From positions 1 to 64,000 of the forward strand of contig NZ_PZKC01000002.1 in NCBI RefSeq assembly GCF_003034845.1: 64,000 nucleotides of DNA, given 5' to 3'. Position numbers and translations under genes: made by a program. The stretch is from Pseudothauera lacus. Its GTDB lineage: Bacteria > Pseudomonadota > Gammaproteobacteria > Burkholderiales > Rhodocyclaceae. Below the pieces are notes generated by a model. It did no database searches, was not told the DNA's origin, and was given only the letters and a program-made list of their open reading frames with translations. Positions 1 to 12,968 of this stretch are shown piece after piece. The first letter of the stretch is position 1, and the number at the start of each line of letters is the position of its first letter.

Positions 1-1027
1 CCAGTTGCGCCAGGCTGCGCTGGCCCTCCTGCGAGCGCGCCAGGCTCTCGCGCGAGCGTTCGCGGACGTCCTCGGTGCTGGAGGCGATGTGGGTGATGTT
101 GCCGAGCATCTCGTCGACCGCGGCGGCCGCGCTCACCGACTGCTCGTTCTGGCGCCGCGAACTCTCGGCCAGACGGCCGGCACTCTCCGACAGGCCATGT
201 GCCGAACCATTGACCGCCGCGGCGGATTCGCTGACCTGCTTCACCAGTCCGGCGATGGTGCTCATCATCTGGTTGAAGGTACCCGCGGTGGAGCCGATCT
301 CGTCGTGCCCCTTGATCGTCAGGCGGCGCGACAGATCGCCTTCGCCGCGGGCGATCTCGGCAAGGCTGTCGGACATGTTGGAAAGCGGCCGGCTGACGAA
401 GGAACGTACGAAGAGGACGACGAAACCGAGCAGCGGGATGGATACCAGTATCGCAAAGAGGAAGATCTGGTTGCGGAAACTGTCCACCGCCTCGTTCACC
501 TGATCGAGCGAGATGCGCATGCTCACCGCGCCGAGGACGGTGCCTTCGGGGACCATGTGGCAGAGCAGACAGTCCTTGCCGAGATAGTTGGCCGAGGCGC
601 GTGAAGGCATCACCACGCGCAGATGCTCGCCGTAGTGCTCATCGCGCTCGACGCGGATCACCGCCTCGCCGCCGGCGAGCACGCCGCGTTCGGCCTCGTC
701 GGTGGCGGTCTCGGCAGCACTGCCGGGACCATAGATACGGGTCGTGCCTTCACCGCGCAGCACCTTCAGATCACGCACCGAGGAGAGTTCCTTGATCTGG
801 TCGAGGAAGACGTCGCGCTGGTCCACGGTGCCGGTGATCATCATCCCGGTCAGCCCCGCCATGGTCATCTCGTTGATGGTGCTGGCAAAGTCCTTGGCCT
901 GCTCGATGGCGGTGTTGCGGCTGACCCGCGTCTCCCAGATGATCATGGTGTTCCAGGCCAGGATCAGCATCAGCCAGATCGCGCCGGTAAGACGGAACCA
1001 GATCGGCATGTCGGCCAGACGACGCAT
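1..1027 (-). CDS. Methyl-accepting chemotaxis protein with a periplasmic c-type heme motif (3' end outside window)
   Basis: Read on the minus strand from ATG at 1027 (GGGAGA seven bases upstream), open through the window edge, about 342 residues visible. The order is a membrane segment at about residues 9-28, a periplasmic region of roughly 155 residues, a second membrane segment near 187-207, a HAMP linker, and the start of the cytoplasmic signalling coiled coil. The periplasmic part contains C-L-L-C-H at residues 153-157, the CxxCH signature for covalent heme attachment. Chemoreceptors with heme-containing periplasmic PAS-like domains are known from Geobacter, where they sense redox state or gases. 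The likely role is taxis to a redox or gaseous ligand. Divergent from a cytochrome c' gene. The signalling tip and methylation sites lie outside the window. Confidence 0.9.
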   Translation of the reverse strand, partial: MRRLADMPIWFRLTGAIWLMLILAWNTMIIWETRVSRNTAIEQAKDFASTINEMTMAGLTGMMITGTVDQRDVFLDQIKELSSVRDLKVLRGEGTTRIYGPGSAAETATDEAERGVLAGGEAVIRVERDEHYGEHLRVVMPSRASANYLGKDCLLCHMVPEGTVLGAVSMRISLDQVNEAVDSFRNQIFLFAILVSIPLLGFVVLFVRSFVSRPLSNMSDSLAEIARGEGDLSRRLTIKGHDEIGSTAGTFNQMMSTIAGLVKQVSESAAAVNGSAHGLSESAGRLAESSRRQNEQSVSAAAAVDEMLGNITHIASSTEDVRERSRESLARSQEGQRSLAQL

Positions 1028-1094
1028 GGTGTTCTCTCCCTGAGCGCAAGTCGAGTGGGTGCGCAGTGAATGTCGCCATTATCTACGACCTCAG

Positions 1095-1111
1095 AACTAA
1101 GGTCTTTAGTT
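1095..1111. promoter_or_regulatory. Short inverted repeat between chemoreceptor and cytochrome c' genes
   Basis: AACTAA and TTAGTT separated by five bases, 68 bases upstream of the chemoreceptor start. The position in a 240-base divergent intergenic region suggests a regulator-binding site; no known regulator consensus was recognised. Confidence 0.3.
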
Positions 1112-1147
1112 TTCGGGGAAAAACGGCCGCCACCTCTTCATACGATC

Positions 1148-1173
1148 GGAATATGAAAGAAAAAACATATTCC
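1148..1173. promoter_or_regulatory. Inverted repeat upstream of cytochrome c'
   Basis: Perfect 8-base arms GGAATATG and CATATTCC around a 10-base A-rich spacer, about 95 bases before the cytochrome c' start. The symmetry and the AT-rich core in otherwise GC-rich DNA look like an operator. It does not match NsrR or FNR consensus as I know them; the regulator is unknown. Confidence 0.35.
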
Positions 1174-1267
1174 CTGAAACAAAACGCTGCGATGATTGTC
1201 GCAGTGGGGTCCGGACGCGTATCCTCCACCCGTATTCCTTAAAAACAGCCAAGCCAAGAGGTCACAC

Positions 1268-1735
1268 ATGAAGAAAATCATCGCTGGCGCCGCATTCGGC
1301 ATTGCCGCCCTTTCCATCGCCACCTCCGCCGCCGCCCAGGTCAGCGTCGAGGACGCCATCAAGTTCCGCCAGGCCGGCTATGCCTTCATGAGCTGGAACA
1401 TGGGCAAGATCAAGGCCCAGGTCATCGACGGCCAGCCCTACAACCAGGATCAGGTTGCCGCCGCTGCCAACGCCATCGCCGCCATCGCCAACTCCGGCAT
1501 GGGCGCGCTGTATCCCGCCGGCAGCGACACCGGCACCGGTTTCCGCGCCACCAAGGTGAAGCCGGAGTTCTTCCAGAACATGCCTGACGTCGGCCAACTC
1601 GCCGGCAGCTTCAACACCGCCGCCAATGAACTGGCCGCTGCTGCCGCCACTGGCGATCAGGGCGCGATCCGCGCCGCCTTCGGCAAGGTCGGCGAGACCT
1701 GCAAGGCCTGTCACGACAAGTACCGCGCCAAGTAA
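1268..1735 (+). CDS. Cytochrome c'
   Basis: 155 residues beginning after AAGAGG. A signal peptide spans about residues 1-23 (cut after Ala-Ala-Ala before Gln24), so the mature protein is about 132 residues, the usual size of the four-helix-bundle cytochrome c' family. The heme motif C-K-A-C-H is at 145-149, at the extreme C terminus as is typical of this class. These periplasmic proteins bind NO (and CO) at a five-coordinate heme and protect against nitrosative stress. It lies between a heme-motif chemoreceptor and a membrane cytochrome b, so all three may concern redox or NO. Transcription ends at the strong hairpin just downstream. Confidence 0.93.
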   Translation: MKKIIAGAAFGIAALSIATSAAAQVSVEDAIKFRQAGYAFMSWNMGKIKAQVIDGQPYNQDQVAAAANAIAAIANSGMGALYPAGSDTGTGFRATKVKPEFFQNMPDVGQLAGSFNTAANELAAAAATGDQGAIRAAFGKVGETCKACHDKYRAK

Positions 1736-1756
1736 GCAGGTATTGCGCAGCACCGG

Positions 1757-1794
1757 ACGACAGAACGGCCACCCGCGGGTGGCCGTTCTGTCGT
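1757..1794. terminator. Bidirectional hairpin terminator
   Basis: A perfect 18-base inverted repeat (arms 1757-1774 and 1777-1794) between the ends of two convergent genes, cytochrome c' and cytochrome b561. It touches the stop codon of the minus-strand gene. The U tract is short. Confidence 0.8.
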
Positions 1795-2484
1795 TTACCA
1801 GGCCGGTACCGGCGCCGGGGGCGGCGGTGGCGGCAACAGGCCGCCGCTGGCCACCCACACCGCGAACAGCGCCACGGCCAGCGCCACCACGAAGGCCAGC
1901 CAGCCACCACCATGGGTGGATTGGGCCTCGCCATCGTCGACGTCCTTCCAGCCGGTGATCATCGGCTTCACCAGGTTGTCCTTCTTGACCCGGGCGTAGA
2001 ACAGGATGGCACCCACATGCACCGCCACCAGCGCCGCCATCACCCACAGCATGTCGCGATGGATGCTGGTGATCCAGGAGCTGAAGGAGGCATCGACGAG
2101 GCTGCGCAGGGGGCCGCTGAAGGCGATGTCGTCGGTGGCGAAGAGGCCGCTAAGCGCCTGGAAGCCGAACAGGCCAAGGAGGGCGAGCACCGACAGCGCG
2201 CCGAGCGGATTGTGGCCGATGCCGCGCCAGTGGCCGCGCAGGTAGGCAACGATGGCGGCAGGCCCGCGCACGAAGCGGGTGAAGCGGGCGGTGTCCGAGC
2301 CGAGTACCCCCCAGGCCAGGCGGAAGCTGATCAGGCCAACGAGAATGAGGCCGAGGCGCTCGTGGTGGACCATCATGTTGCCGCCGTTGAGGCCGGTGAA
2401 GATGGCCGCGGCCACGACCACCACGGTCAGCCAGTGAAACAGGCGTACCGGCAGATCCCAAACGCGGATGCGCTTCTTCGTCAT
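1795..2484 (-). CDS. Cytochrome b561-type membrane protein
   Basis: 229 residues from ATG at 2484, preceded by AGAGG; an ATG 24 bases earlier has no ribosome binding site. Family: di-heme cytochrome b561 / Ni-Fe hydrogenase cytochrome-b-like membrane proteins. Four hydrophobic helices carry candidate heme ligands His17, His40 or His41, His142 and His156. An additional C-terminal helix (about 194-215) and a poly-proline tail follow. Such proteins pass electrons between the quinone pool and periplasmic c-type cytochromes. The gene begins 20 bases after the double-UvrA stop and may be read with it; pairing with cytochrome c' across the shared terminator is common for b561/c' couples but is inference here. 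Confidence 0.88.
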   Translation of the reverse strand: MTKKRIRVWDLPVRLFHWLTVVVVAAAIFTGLNGGNMMVHHERLGLILVGLISFRLAWGVLGSDTARFTRFVRGPAAIVAYLRGHWRGIGHNPLGALSVLALLGLFGFQALSGLFATDDIAFSGPLRSLVDASFSSWITSIHRDMLWVMAALVAVHVGAILFYARVKKDNLVKPMITGWKDVDDGEAQSTHGGGWLAFVVALAVALFAVWVASGGLLPPPPPPAPVPAW

Positions 2485-2504
2485 TGTTCTATCCTCTGCT
2501 GTCA

Positions 2505-8108
<5,604 letters not shown>

Positions 8109-8217
8109 GGGGCGATGGGCGACGCGGGAAGGGATCAGGCGTCGATTATCCCGGAAACCGTTACCGTCAGACGCCCTGACTTGAGACAGTGTGCGGCACC
8201 AACCCGGCCGCGGCGGA

Positions 8218-8679
8218 TCAGCGACCGGCAGCGTCCTCGCCGGCTTCCTCGACCGGTGCGCCATCCTGTGCCGGCTCGCGCACCGCCTGCACGGCGCCCC
8301 GCCCGGCTTCACGGATCTTCATCGCCGCATCGCGGGTGGCATCGAAAATGCGCCGCGCGGCTTCCTCGGTGGCCTCCTTGGCATCGCGCCCGCCGCTGCC
8401 CGCGGCAGCACCGGCTTCGACGGCCTTCTCGCCCACCTCCTCGATGACTTCCTGCACCCCTTCGACGACCTTGTCCACACCGCCTGCCTCATCCTCCACA
8501 TCATCCTGCGCTGCTGCCTCGTCCTGCGGCGGCGCGGGAATCTGGCGCTCCTCGACCGGCGCCGGGGCTTGGGTCGGCACAGGGGCCGGAGTGGATGCTG
8601 CGGGTTCGGTGGATTCGCCGGAACAGGCGGCGAGGCCGACGACGATGACGGCCACGAGGCACGTCGCGAGGGGTTTCAT
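8218..8679 (-). CDS. Predicted lipoprotein with an Ala/Glu-rich amphipathic C-terminal half
   Basis: 153 residues from ATG at 8679 with AGGAG seven bases upstream. A type II signal peptide with lipobox L-A-A-C predicts lipid attachment at Cys19. A Pro/Ala/Glu linker of about 40 residues follows, then an acidic, alanine-rich region predicted helical. Its last third repeats with an 11-residue period (units beginning AKEATEEA, IFDATRDA, IREAGRGA), like LEA or apolipoprotein helices. No enzymatic motif is visible. Likely an envelope structural or stress lipoprotein; function unknown. It stands alone between the double uvrA and efp on the same strand. Confidence 0.75.
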   Translation of the reverse strand: MKPLATCLVAVIVVGLAACSGESTEPAASTPAPVPTQAPAPVEERQIPAPPQDEAAAQDDVEDEAGGVDKVVEGVQEVIEEVGEKAVEAGAAAGSGGRDAKEATEEAARRIFDATRDAAMKIREAGRGAVQAVREPAQDGAPVEEAGEDAAGR

Positions 8680-8813
8680 GATCGACTCCTGAAGGGGGTG
8701 AATGGCACAGCGTATTGTTGGTGCAAAACTACCTGTTCTGACTGCGAATGCAATGCGCAAGATCCTCTTTTGCACGGCGAATGCGCAATTTTTTGCATTT
8801 CTGCCCGCCACCA

Positions 8814-8847
8814 ACGCAAGAGGCCCGCAGTTGCGGGCCTCTTGCGT
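8814..8847 (-). terminator. Terminator after efp
   Basis: Perfect 16-base inverted repeat (8814-8829 / 8832-8847) 16 bases beyond the efp stop. There is no clear U run on the minus strand, but its strength and position fit a transcription end for earP-efp. Confidence 0.65.
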
Positions 8848-8862
8848 GATGCTGGAACGCGC

Positions 8863-9420
8863 TTACTTGACGCGGTTCTTGTACTCGTCGGTACGGGTAT
8901 CGATCTCGATCTTGTCGCCGATCTCGACGAAGGCCGGCACCATCAGCTCGAAGCCGGTGCCGATGGTGGCGGGCTTGAGCACCTTGCCGGAGGTGTCGCC
9001 CTTCACCGCGGGTTCGGTGTAGGTGACTTCGCGCACCACCGAGTTCGGCAGTTCGACCGAGATTGCCTTGCCGTTGTAGAACACCACTTCGCAGGCCAGG
9101 CCGTCTTCGAGGTACTTGAGCGCGTCGGTCATGTTCTCGGCTTCGACTTCGTACTGCTCGTAGTCGGCGTCCATGAACACGTACATCGGATCGGCAAAGT
9201 AGGAATAGGTCACTTCCTTGCGGTCGAGCTGGACGACTTCGAACTTGTCGTCGGCCTTGTACACCGACTCGGACGGCGCGCCGGTGAGCAGGTTCTTCAG
9301 CTTCATCTTCACGACCGCGGCGTTGCGCCCGGACTTGTTGTATTCGGTCTTCTGGACCACCAGCGGGTCGCTGCCAACCATGATGACGTTGCCGGAGCGG
9401 AGTTCCTGTGCGGTTTTCAT
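8863..9420 (-). CDS. efp: Translation elongation factor P
   Basis: 185 residues, the normal size, with the KOW-like N domain and two OB folds. EF-P enters the ribosomal E site and relieves stalling at polyproline stretches. The modification loop reads S-G-R-N with arginine at position 32. That is the form rhamnosylated by EarP in Neisseria, Pseudomonas and betaproteobacteria, not the lysine form modified by EpmAB. The modifying enzyme gene sits 54 bases upstream on the same strand, supporting this assignment. A strong hairpin follows the gene. Confidence 0.97.
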   Translation of the reverse strand: MKTAQELRSGNVIMVGSDPLVVQKTEYNKSGRNAAVVKMKLKNLLTGAPSESVYKADDKFEVVQLDRKEVTYSYFADPMYVFMDADYEQYEVEAENMTDALKYLEDGLACEVVFYNGKAISVELPNSVVREVTYTEPAVKGDTSGKVLKPATIGTGFELMVPAFVEIGDKIEIDTRTDEYKNRVK

Positions 9421-9474
9421 GCTGTTTCCTGGAGTCTTTCAGCCGCGGCAGCGCCGCTGCAAATCATTAAAAAC

Positions 9475-10641
9475 TCAGGATTTTACCGCTGCTTTGTGAA
9501 TTTGCGCCAGTGTCGCGCAAAGATCCGGAAGGGTCGCCAGATGCTCGCACCACAGCGCCGCATGGGCACTTGCACGCGGCAGTGCCGGAGCAAGTCCGGG
9601 CCACGCCACGGCCGGTGATTGCGGCATTGCGGTGGCCTTGTCCGGAAGGCCGTTCCAGGCCAGTGCGAAGGCGCGCAAGGCGGCCGCCGCGTCGTCGTCG
9701 AGCATCGCCGTGTAACGCTGCAGGAAGGCTTCCAGCTTGACGCGGTGGGCATCTGCCTGCTGCGCGTAGATCTGCCAGACGAAGGGACGCGCCGCCCATT
9801 GCGCGCGCACGAAGGAGTCCTCGCCGCGAACGAAGTTGAGGTCGCAGGACCACAGCAGACGGTCATAGTCGTCCTGGGATAGAAAGGGCAGCACCTGCAC
9901 CCGCAAGGCCTTGCGCTGCAGCGGCACGCCGGGCTGCAGCACGCTGCCGAGCGCGGCAGCGGCGTCGACCGCCATCCTGCCTGCGGGAATCAGCAGTTCG
10001 ACCGCCCGTTCGCCGTCGGCCCAGCACCCCAGCAGGCTGCTCAGTTGTGGATGGCCATACGCGAACAGCGATACCGCCAGCGCTCCGGGGATCAGTGCAA
10101 TGCCCTGTGCCGCCAGCCATTCTTCGCGCGCCCTGGCATCCCCTTGAAAGGCCGTGCGCGCGGCAAGCAGGCCGGGCTCACGGAGCAGGCCGCCGGTGCG
10201 CGGCTCGAAGCCGGGAAAACAGAAACGCTTCTGCAAGGCCAGGCGCGGGTGTGGTGAAGCGAGCAGATGGCAGTCGGCGACCCAGCTCTCGGCAGAGAGG
10301 TATTCGAGGTTCAGCCATGCCGGTGCCACCGGCAAGGCCGCCATGGCCTCCAGTTGCGCGGCGGGCAACTCGCAGGCAAAGGCTTCGATGACCACCATGC
10401 CGGGCTGCAGGGCGCGGAAGTCGTCCTCCCAGTGGCACAGCTCGACTCCGCTGACCCATGCGCCTGAGCTGCCGGCCTGTGGGCACAGGCGCAGCAGGGT
10501 CGCCCAGTCATCCACCCACAGCCGCGGGCGCAGGCCGCGGGCAGCCAGATCGCGCGCCAGCCGCCAGCACACGCCGATGTCGCCATAGTTATCCACAACA
10601 CGGCAGAAGATCTCGAAGTCCGGACGGACGCTGGCAGGCAT
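9475..10641 (-). CDS. earP: EF-P arginine rhamnosyltransferase EarP
   Basis: 388 residues from ATG at 10641 (M-P-A-S-V-R-P); an in-frame ATG at 10755 would add 38 residues without family resemblance. It is an inverting GT-B glycosyltransferase using dTDP-L-rhamnose to modify Arg32 of EF-P. The N terminus has the family signature F-C-R-V-V-D-N-Y-G-D-I-G with Asp17 and Asp21, corresponding to the catalytic aspartate region. It lies directly upstream of efp, in line with a shared transcript. The 5' part of the coding region contains a perfect DnaA box (10589-10597). Confidence 0.95.
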   Translation of the reverse strand: MPASVRPDFEIFCRVVDNYGDIGVCWRLARDLAARGLRPRLWVDDWATLLRLCPQAGSSGAWVSGVELCHWEDDFRALQPGMVVIEAFACELPAAQLEAMAALPVAPAWLNLEYLSAESWVADCHLLASPHPRLALQKRFCFPGFEPRTGGLLREPGLLAARTAFQGDARAREEWLAAQGIALIPGALAVSLFAYGHPQLSSLLGCWADGERAVELLIPAGRMAVDAAAALGSVLQPGVPLQRKALRVQVLPFLSQDDYDRLLWSCDLNFVRGEDSFVRAQWAARPFVWQIYAQQADAHRVKLEAFLQRYTAMLDDDAAAALRAFALAWNGLPDKATAMPQSPAVAWPGLAPALPRASAHAALWCEHLATLPDLCATLAQIHKAAVKS

Positions 10642-10879
10642 GGCAGTGGGCAAGTGACGGAGGAAGCTGGGGAGGACTTGTGGGTAAGTGGGCAAAAGCG
10701 TGGGGGAGCGAAAACGGTCTACATTTTCTCCACAGCCGTATGGCAATCCTGCCAAGCGCTTTTCATCAGCTTAAAGCCATTTAAAAACATAACTTTATAT
10801 TAGTTATCCACAGAAAATCAGGCACTGTTAACATCTTTGTTGTTTATATAAACCTTAAAAACAGAAGAAAACACTCACC
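10642..10879. other. AT-rich gene-free region with DnaA box
   Basis: A 238-base gap between two leftward genes. Bases 10740-10870 are strikingly AT-rich against the GC-rich background. TTATCCACA occurs at 10804-10812, and the same box in the same orientation lies 215 bases to the left inside earP. The region probably holds the earP promoter. The AT-rich tract plus DnaA boxes could bind DnaA, but no gene for replication control is adjacent. Confidence 0.5.
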
Positions 10880-11641
10880 CTACGCAGCACCCGCCAGACC
10901 ATCCCAGACCAGCCGAACCCCGGTCAGCAGCAAGGCACCATAGAGGATGCGGTAGAACAGCGGACCATCCAGCCTGCCGAGCAGGCGCAGGCCCATCCAG
11001 TAGCCCAGCGGGGCCGCCAGGGCGAGCACGAAGCCGGTCTGCAGGGTGGCCATAGGGAAGAGGCCGAGAAAGCCGTAGGGGACCCATTTGGCGGCGTTGA
11101 TGGCAGCAAAGAACATTGCGCTGGTGCCGACGTAGATGACGCGGTCGAGGTTCTTCGGCAGCAGGTACATCGACATCGGCGGACCGCCGGCATGGGCGAC
11201 GAAGCTGGTGAAGCCCGAGGTCATCCCCCACAGGCGCCCAAGCCAGCGGTCTGCCCTGCCGCCGGCAAGGAGGCGACGGGGTGGCCCGAACCAGCGTTGA
11301 ACGACGAAGAGGATGGCGATGCTGCCAATGATCAGCTTCAGCCCGGCAACGTCGAGGTAGCGGAATACAAGGGTGCCGATGAGGATGCCCACCAGGCCGG
11401 CGGGCAGCAGCAGTTTCAGCAGGGCAAGGTCGAAGCGCTTGCGGAATACCGCCAGACCGATCAGATCCATCACCAGCAGTGACGGCAGCATCAGCGCGGC
11501 AGCGTGTGCCGGTGAGGTGACAAGGGCGATGAGGGGCACCGACAGCACGCCGAAGGCGCCCCCGAAGCCGGCCTTGGAGATGCCGAAGAGGGTGATGGCG
11601 ACGAAGGCGACCGCCAGCAGCAGGGGGTCGCTGCCAGCCAT
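10880..11641 (-). CDS. TauE/SafE (TSUP) family membrane exporter
   Basis: 253 residues from ATG at 11641, whose A is shared with the TGA of the upstream pseudouridine synthase gene (TGATG), indicating translational coupling. About eight hydrophobic helices with the TSUP pattern: a glycine-rich G-I-S-K-A-G-F-G-G segment in the first half and the matching H-A-G-G-P-P segment in the second. Family members export sulfite or sulfonate-derived anions or move other small carboxylates; the substrate here cannot be told. An in-frame upstream extension lies within the neighbouring gene and was not used. Confidence 0.85.
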   Translation of the reverse strand: MAGSDPLLLAVAFVAITLFGISKAGFGGAFGVLSVPLIALVTSPAHAAALMLPSLLVMDLIGLAVFRKRFDLALLKLLLPAGLVGILIGTLVFRYLDVAGLKLIIGSIAILFVVQRWFGPPRRLLAGGRADRWLGRLWGMTSGFTSFVAHAGGPPMSMYLLPKNLDRVIYVGTSAMFFAAINAAKWVPYGFLGLFPMATLQTGFVLALAAPLGYWMGLRLLGRLDGPLFYRILYGALLLTGVRLVWDGLAGAA

Positions 11642-12357
11642 CAGGCTTGGGGTGGATAGTTGGCGAGCTGGGTGAGGTCGGCTTCTTCGAGCCAGCGCCA
11701 CTGTCCCGGGGCGAGATCGGCGGGCAGGGTGAAGCCGCCGATACGGCTGCGATGCAGGCGTTCGACGTGGTTGCCGGCAGCCGCCACCATGCGCTTCACC
11801 TGGTGGTACTTGCCCTCGGTGACGGTCAGCCGCAAGGCCCGTTCGCCGGTTTGCTCGCAGGCCGCGGCAGCGATGGGCAGCGGTTCGTCATGCAGTTGCA
11901 CGCCGCGCAACAGCGCGGCAACCTGTTCGGCGGTAACAGTCTCGGCGCAGATCACTTCATACACCTTGGGCACGCGCTTCTTGCCCGAGCTCCAGAAGTG
12001 GATGAACTGGCCGTCGTCTGAAAACAGCAGCAGTCCGGTGCTGTCGTGATCCAGGCGGCCAACGGCCTGCACTCCGCGGGTCACCAGCGCCGCCGGCAAC
12101 AGGCTGAACACACTGGGGTGGAACTGCGGTTTGTGCGAGCACTCGTGGTCGGTGGGCTTGTGCAACACCAGATAGACCTGCGGGCGATAGCGCCAGGTTT
12201 CGCCGTTGACGGAAAACTCGAGGTTTTCCGGCACAACTTCGGCAAACGGGTCGTCAATGATGTCGCCGGCAACGCTGACGCGTTCGGCACGGATGAGGGC
12301 ACGGCATTCCTTGCGGGAGCCGAAACCCTGGGACTGGAGGAGGCGTTCTAGTTTCAT
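11641..12357 (-). CDS. rsuA: 16S rRNA pseudouridine synthase, RsuA family
   Basis: 238 residues. An N-terminal S4 RNA-binding domain (about 1-60) precedes the RsuA/RluB/E/F catalytic domain. The signature G-R-L-D-H-D-S-T-G-L-L-L at 100-111 contains catalytic Asp103. The size and S4 domain match RsuA, which makes pseudouridine 516 in 16S rRNA; assignment to RsuA rather than RluE rests on overall resemblance. It overlaps the downstream TSUP gene by one base, a pairing with no obvious functional logic. Confidence 0.88.
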   Translation of the reverse strand: MKLERLLQSQGFGSRKECRALIRAERVSVAGDIIDDPFAEVVPENLEFSVNGETWRYRPQVYLVLHKPTDHECSHKPQFHPSVFSLLPAALVTRGVQAVGRLDHDSTGLLLFSDDGQFIHFWSSGKKRVPKVYEVICAETVTAEQVAALLRGVQLHDEPLPIAAAACEQTGERALRLTVTEGKYHQVKRMVAAAGNHVERLHRSRIGGFTLPADLAPGQWRWLEEADLTQLANYPPQA

Positions 12358-12415
12358 GGCTCGATCTTATCCCGCACAGGGTAAACTGTCGCCCGCAAAG
12401 CAAGGGAGCGTGTGG

Positions 12416-12883
12416 GTGAAATTCGAACATCTGGTCCAGGTCAACGACCTCGCCGATCCGGCGCAGCCCCGTCTGACCCGCGAGGAGCTGTGGTTCGGCC
12501 TGCTGTGCAGGGCCGAGGATCCGCGGCCCTTCCTGCCCGGACTGGAGCGCTGCGTGATCGTCGAGCGTGCAGGTGAACGCCTCGAGCGCGAGCTGCATTT
12601 CGGCGCTGCGGTGGTGCGCGACAGCGTGGTGCTGGCCGAGCTGCAGTGGGTGCGCTTCGATTCCGCGGCGACTGCCGAGCATGCCGGCGGCAGCCTGACC
12701 ATCCTCATCGAGGAGCCCGCTGCGGATGAGCTGTTCCTGCGTTTCCGCTACCACACCTCGCTGCCCGAAGCATCGACGCAGGACGAGCAGCTGGCGGCCT
12801 TTGTGCGTTCGGCCTATCACGAGTCGGATCTCGACACCGTCAGGGTAATCCGCGCCATCGCCGCCTCGGGCCGCCTGCAGTAG
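12416..12883 (+). CDS. SRPBCC-fold AtaL-like protein (DUF1857)
   Basis: 155 residues from GTG at 12416, chosen because AAGGGAG ends seven bases before it and the protein then opens V-K-F-E-H-L-V-Q-V-N-D as in the family. Longer in-frame ORF sequence to the left overlaps the divergent rsuA gene. DUF1857/AtaL-like proteins have the START/Bet v1 (SRPBCC) fold and are thought to bind hydrophobic ligands. The ligand is unknown. Divergent from rsuA and followed by rdgC on the same strand. Confidence 0.85.
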   Translation: MKFEHLVQVNDLADPAQPRLTREELWFGLLCRAEDPRPFLPGLERCVIVERAGERLERELHFGAAVVRDSVVLAELQWVRFDSAATAEHAGGSLTILIEEPAADELFLRFRYHTSLPEASTQDEQLAAFVRSAYHESDLDTVRVIRAIAASGRLQ

Positions 12884-12968
12884 GCCGGCGACATTCCCTT
12901 GTTTCCCCTCCGGCGCCACGCTGTGCTGCCCGGGCTCTTGTTTGACAGTGAATCAGGACATCCAGACC

